DNA of 64,000 nucleotides from Sarcocystis neurona. Its lineage: Eukaryota; Apicomplexa; Conoidasida; Eucoccidiorida; Sarcocystidae. Shown in pieces: positions 61,201 to 64,000 of the stretch. A model generated the notes under the pieces. That model saw only the letters and a list, made by a program, of their open reading frames with translations. It made no database searches and was not told where the DNA came from. The position numbers and the translations under genes were made by a program. The DNA is taken from positions 3,972,019 through 4,036,018 of the forward strand of contig KL647289.1 of assembly GCA_000727475.1 (NCBI GenBank). Reading direction: 5' to 3'. Positions within the stretch are counted from its first letter, which is position 1; every line of letters starts with the position of its first letter.

Positions 61201-63645
61201 TTACGCAGTGCATAAGGGGATACCGTGTGACCGGCTGTTCGTCCTTCGCTTGAAGGTCGTACCGAAGTATCTCGATACCTAGTGATCAGAGAGGTCCTAG
61301 AATGTTGCTGTGCATTTCTACAGTGAACACGCGTCGGCGGACCGAAAGAAAACTCTGGGTAAGTGCTGCACGACAGCGGTGAGAGGTGCCCACTGCTTGC
61401 ATGATTTCAAGCACCTGGAATAGCAGGTGGGGCCAGGCGGGAAAGTGAACGTGCCTCGCATCAGGGCTGTGCCCGCTGGAACGTTCCGTCCGTTTGGCTT
61501 GTGAAAAGCGTATTTCTTGCGACGTGCGGGCGTTGCACACGGTATTCTACGATAGGATAGTGAAACAGCCCGGTGTTACGTGGCATCAGGTGGTGTGATA
61601 TATCGTAGGGGCGGCGGAGACACCATCAGGGTTTTGACAGGGGCCTACGTGTAGTGCGAACAAGGTTGCGCGTCTTTCCGTCAAAGTTCATCTAAAGAAA
61701 AAAAACTTCAGCAGCCGTCCGGAGGCAAGAAGAGCAGACGTGGATCGCTGTCGGGCAGGAGTAGTCCACCTTGTCCTGCGTCTAACCCGTTTGTGCCTTC
61801 TGCTTTATCCGTGGCTCGAGGGTGTCGGAGGCGTGTCTAAGACATGGGCTCGTCCCAGTGACGTATCGCTCAGAAATGCTACAACGTGTGCGCCTCAACG
61901 TTATAAGAAAAGCGAAGCATTTCGGGCTTTTTCCAGTCCTCTGTGCGGTGCTGTGCCGGCTGTCCAGAACGGATTTTTCAAGCGAACAAGCCGGTCAGGG
62001 AGAGCAAAATCGTTGACAGTAAAAACAGCAGCCGAAGCGCGAACAAGACGTGCACTGCAGGGAGCGATCCTGGTGCGCAGCTGAGCGAGTTCGGCGACGG
62101 AGCGATTAACTGCGGGTGGCTTTTGAAGGAGCGCCTAAGCAACACCCCCCCCCAGCTGATTCCGCAGATGTACGACTCCTTGCTGGAGGACATTTCGTGG
62201 AGTCTTTCCACCGAAGAAATGGACGAAGCCGAACGCCCTTTCTACGCGTACTCCCACGTGTGTGGGCTGACCAAGTACGGTACTCTGTTTAGCGCCTCTG
62301 ACGATTACCGGCGCCTGTGCTGGTGTACCATGTCACGTGCTCATAGAGTTCAGCCGTGAAGTGCAGTCGACTACGATTCTCGTGGACACATAGGTTTGCT
62401 GTAGCAGGGAAGCGGCGGTATCTTGTGTGGGCCTCTCCTAACCCTTGCCGGACAGCGGAAACGTTGGTGTTCCAGATGACGTGACGTTGATCTATACAGG
62501 GTGTACAAGGCGGGCGACGGTCGTGACCACTCGGACACGTTCAAGAGGCACAAGGCTCGCGAGGCGCTACGTAAGTATAGACGGTCTTTGAAGCAGCGTC
62601 TTCAGGGGGACGTGCAGTTGCTGTTTACCGAGAACAAGTAGTGAATCTGCTGAAATGCAATTCACGAAGCCTGAACTTTTATCGTGGAAGTCACTGCCCT
62701 GCTGCTTCCATTGCCCCGGTCTTCAGTGTAGCTGATGTTCTCCGGCGCGCGGAGTGCTCCTCACCCGATCCATGTTAAGCGTAGGATAGTACGCGATGCC
62801 TGTCCTGTGTCAGGCGACATTTCGCCAGTTCAATTTCTACGCACACGGATGCGTGTGGCTGCAGTCGGCAAAGATTTGTGCAGTGCTGTGTGTACCTTCA
62901 CTCTACTGCTGTATCCGCTCACAAGGATATTGCTGACGCAACAGCGTGCGAGAGGCATTTGATGTGCTGTCGCTCGTTCAGCGTTCGACACCATTTTTCC
63001 TCACCCTGAAGACGAGCTTTTGGTTTATTTCTCCTCTTTGACGTTTGCTTGGCCAACGGGCCAATCGGTAAGAATGCCACGCTGCCAGATTCGTCTGATT
63101 TTGCGTTTACTTTCGTTGTGACGGTGAGGCAGGTTTAGACTTGTAAGAAGTATAGATGGAGGAAACAATGCGCAAGCAGAAGCTCTGCTCACTCTGTCTG
63201 CACTGCATGACACTCAGCTTGTGTATGATTTGCACTCCGTATGCTTTTCGCTCGTCATCACATTTGCAGTGTTCTTCAGTCGGTGTGAGTCCGCAGCCGG
63301 TTCAGTGATTCTGGGAATGTGGAAGAGGAATTGGTGGCGACGGTGTGGCTCATACACTTCCTCATGAGAGAATTATATGTTCCTTTCTAGCCGGACGCTG
63401 GAAGCAGATAGTTTTCCTCGTGCCGACTGTATCTTCGTTCACTTCTCGTATAGGTGCGGATCAGTTTGGAGAACGACGGAGTGGAGGCAAGTTCCGCAAG
63501 CGGTGCTTTTAAAGCTGAGCAAACTTCTCCGGCTAGTCGAATTCGCTGTTGTCCTGAGTATCTGCTCTTTTTCGTGCTGCCTTTTGAACAATTTCGTCGT
63601 TGCAAAGATGCTATTGCTGCGCGAGCCGAAGCGGTAACCGAATAA
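58273..63645 (+). CDS. BCP1: BCP1/BCCIP-family nuclear protein
   Basis: Exons are 58273-58875, 59170-59307, 60177-60502, about 61999-62274, 62500-62570, 62982-63067 and 63454-63645; they sum to 1692 bases, 563 residues plus stop, in phase at every join. Order of features: a Ser-rich and strongly acidic N-terminus (SSDDEGDEIDL, DDSEEDESSEADE), FGLFDPHERDE (family FEFFDP), GNVGSVLKT, GFLTLLSFQQYPEV, GWLLKERLSNTPPQLIPQMYDSLLEDI, CGLTK with a basic linker, PHPEDELLVYFSSLTFAW, and a C-terminal EYLLFFVLPFEQFRR. In yeast Bcp1 is a nuclear export factor and chaperone of ribosomal protein uL14, and human BCCIP also works in ribosome assembly; the same role is inferred here. The usual length is about 280-315 residues, so this copy is extended at the N-terminus and after GSVLKT. 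The 5' edge of the fourth exon is the least certain join; an alternative segment starts near 61712. Confidence 0.9.
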
Positions 63646-64000
63646 TCTGCCATTGCTAGGTGAATAAATCGTTGAGGATGCACCGAGATACGTGTGTGTT
63701 AGCGTATGTGACGCATATAGGCGAACGAGAGTCTATGCATCAGGATGAGTTCGTACGCATATATGTCTGCAAAAGAATGTGAATTAGTGCGGGAGCATTT
63801 GAATACGTGCAGATTAAGGTGTAGGCGCAACAGAAGGCAATCGACTCTGTACGCGTCTCGCAGAGGGGTGTGAACGCGTGCGTGCGCAGAGCTTTGCGTC
63901 TCTGCGAACTGAACGTGTTTACACAAATGAATGCGTATTTTTGGCCTTTTTCGTCTTTGCATGCATCTATGTATGGACACGCGTATACGTGTTTGCAGTG
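63646..64000. other. 3' flank of BCP1
   Basis: The 355 bases after the BCP1 stop have no supported gene. AATAAA occurs within 20 bases of the stop, in GTGAATAAATCG near 63662, which could serve in 3' end formation, though apicomplexan signals are loosely defined. TACG/CATA-rich DNA follows. Confidence 0.5.

Noticed and set aside
62571..62641. Reading the BCP1 exon at 62500 on to its in-frame stop at 62641
   Set aside because: CTAC before GTAAGT is a strong donor, the downstream exon PHPEDELLVYF matches the family, and the phase fits only if the donor is used.
1..64000. CRISPR arrays, bacterial operons, prophage or IS elements
   Set aside because: No regularly spaced repeats, Shine-Dalgarno-linked gene runs, integrases or transposases were seen; gene structure is clearly eukaryotic.

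Overview
The window is nuclear DNA from a eukaryote with spliced genes, most likely a coccidian apicomplexan. The evidence is GT-AG introns of a few hundred bases to over 2 kb, coding exons rich in Ser, Ala, Gln and Cys runs, very long low-complexity insertions inside a conserved kinase domain, and intergenic DNA full of short TA, TACGTG and CA-type microsatellites. Five genes in 64 kb is sparse for Toxoplasma, Eimeria or Cyclospora and closer to what is known of Sarcocystis neurona, but I cannot settle the genus from sequence alone. I found no rRNA, tRNA, CRISPR array, bacterial operon or organelle genome.

Layout. Bases 1-6912 hold no gene I can support; there is one exon-like segment near 330-470 and a strongly pyrimidine-rich stretch from about 5.1 to 6.5 kb. 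Bases 6913-15780 (+) carry a multi-exon coiled-coil protein of unknown function. Bases 19970-30075 (+) carry a giant divergent cyclin-dependent-type kinase whose catalytic domain is broken up by four long insertions, several of them very rich in cysteine. Bases 30076-36117 are intergenic, with a diverged direct repeat of about 245 bp and a small candidate secreted ORF. Bases 36118-48954 (+) carry a large Pro/Ala/Lys-rich, largely disordered protein in at least ten exons. Bases 53076-56830 (-) encode 60S ribosomal protein eL15 in three exons. Bases 58273-63645 (+) encode a BCP1/BCCIP-family protein in seven exons.

How they relate. The two confidently named housekeeping genes, eL15 and BCP1, lie head to head with about 1.4 kb between start codons, and both belong to ribosome production. 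The three upstream genes are on the + strand and look lineage-specific in most of their length. Exon joins were judged by splice consensus, reading-phase agreement and, for eL15, BCP1 and the kinase, by agreement with the known family pattern. No transcript evidence was available.
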